Origin: Magnetococcales bacterium
GTDB taxonomy: Bacteria > Pseudomonadota > Magnetococcia > Magnetococcales > Magnetaquicoccaceae
Assembly: GCA_015229095.1 (NCBI GenBank)
Contig: JADGCE010000041.1
Coordinates: 1 to 13,589 of the forward strand
Reading direction: 5' to 3'
DNA length: 13,589 nucleotides
Shown: positions 13,468-13,589 of the stretch, piece by piece
Layout of the letters: each line of letters opens with the position of its first letter
How positions within the stretch are numbered: position 1 is the first letter of the stretch
The notes under the pieces: generated by a model
What the model was told of the DNA's origin: nothing
What the model saw: the letters and a program-made list of their open reading frames with translations, nothing else
Databases searched by the model: none
Translations under genes and position numbers: made by a program

Positions 13468-13589
13468 ATGGAAAAATTTCTTTGGCTGGATACGTACAGC
13501 GTTGGCAATGAGGAGATTGACTTGCAGCACCAGAGGCTGTTCGCGCTCTTTAACACGTTGGTGGAGACCATTGAGGGGGGAAAGCAAAA
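13468..13589 (+). CDS. Bacteriohemerythrin, N-terminal fragment (window edge)
   Basis: The first 40 residues of a hemerythrin-family protein, which binds oxygen (or nitric oxide) at a non-haem di-iron site. The segment WLDTYSVGNEEIDLQHQRLF carries the characteristic first iron-ligand histidine (H21) and the acidic-aromatic entry helix. The ATG at 13468 is preceded by GAGGAGA. The gene runs off the window end, so it cannot be told whether it is a stand-alone bacteriohemerythrin of about 130-150 residues or the front of a signalling protein. It is divergent from the zinc protein-CbbQ-CbbO cassette. Confidence 0.85.
   Translation, partial: MEKFLWLDTYSVGNEEIDLQHQRLFALFNTLVETIEGGKQ

Overview
The window looks like chromosomal DNA from a moderately GC-rich proteobacterium. 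Its signals are mixed. The tRNA-Tyr, tRNA-Gly, tRNA-Thr and tuf cluster and the divergent nadB/rpoE arrangement are laid out as in gammaproteobacteria, while the bS21 protein resembles alphaproteobacterial versions. An early-branching proteobacterium, for example a relative of Magnetococcales, would fit; this is inference from gene content, not a phylogenetic result. Almost all of the sequence is assigned to genes, and I see no insertion sequence, prophage, CRISPR array or origin.

Left part (1-1161, minus strand): the first 26 codons of tuf, preceded by tRNA-Thr(GGT), tRNA-Gly(TCC) and tRNA-Tyr(GTA), with a stable-RNA-type promoter at 555-583. Immediately upstream on the same strand is an XRE-cupin regulator. 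Divergent from it is an antioxidant pair on the plus strand: a 2-Cys peroxiredoxin and an iron superoxide dismutase (1353-2577). The divergent region carries a good sigma-70 promoter and three short perfect palindromes. The pair ends at a strong hairpin (2588-2627) shared with the convergent nadB.

Middle part (2703-7841): nadB on the minus strand, then divergently an envelope-stress cluster on the plus strand. The cluster holds an ECF sigma-E-like factor, a zinc-motif anti-sigma factor, RseC and a DegP/MucD periplasmic protease. RseB/MucB is absent. The ribosomal protein bS21 gene follows with its own promoter.

Right part (8062-13589): a large fused protein (acetyl-CoA hydrolase/CoA transferase plus a Pat-like GNAT acetyltransferase) runs convergently into a minus-strand cassette. 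In transcription order that cassette is a 76-residue cysteine-rich zinc protein, a CbbQ/NorQ-type AAA+ ATPase and a CbbO/NorD-type VWA protein. CbbQ-CbbO pairs act as RuBisCO activases, but no RuBisCO gene is visible here. A divergent intergenic region of about 360 bases with a striking nested inverted repeat separates the cassette from the 5' end of a bacteriohemerythrin gene cut by the window edge.

The points most worth a second look are the small zinc protein preceding CbbQ-CbbO, the CoA-transferase/GNAT fusion, and the two operator-like regions. No wholly new system is demonstrated by the sequence alone.
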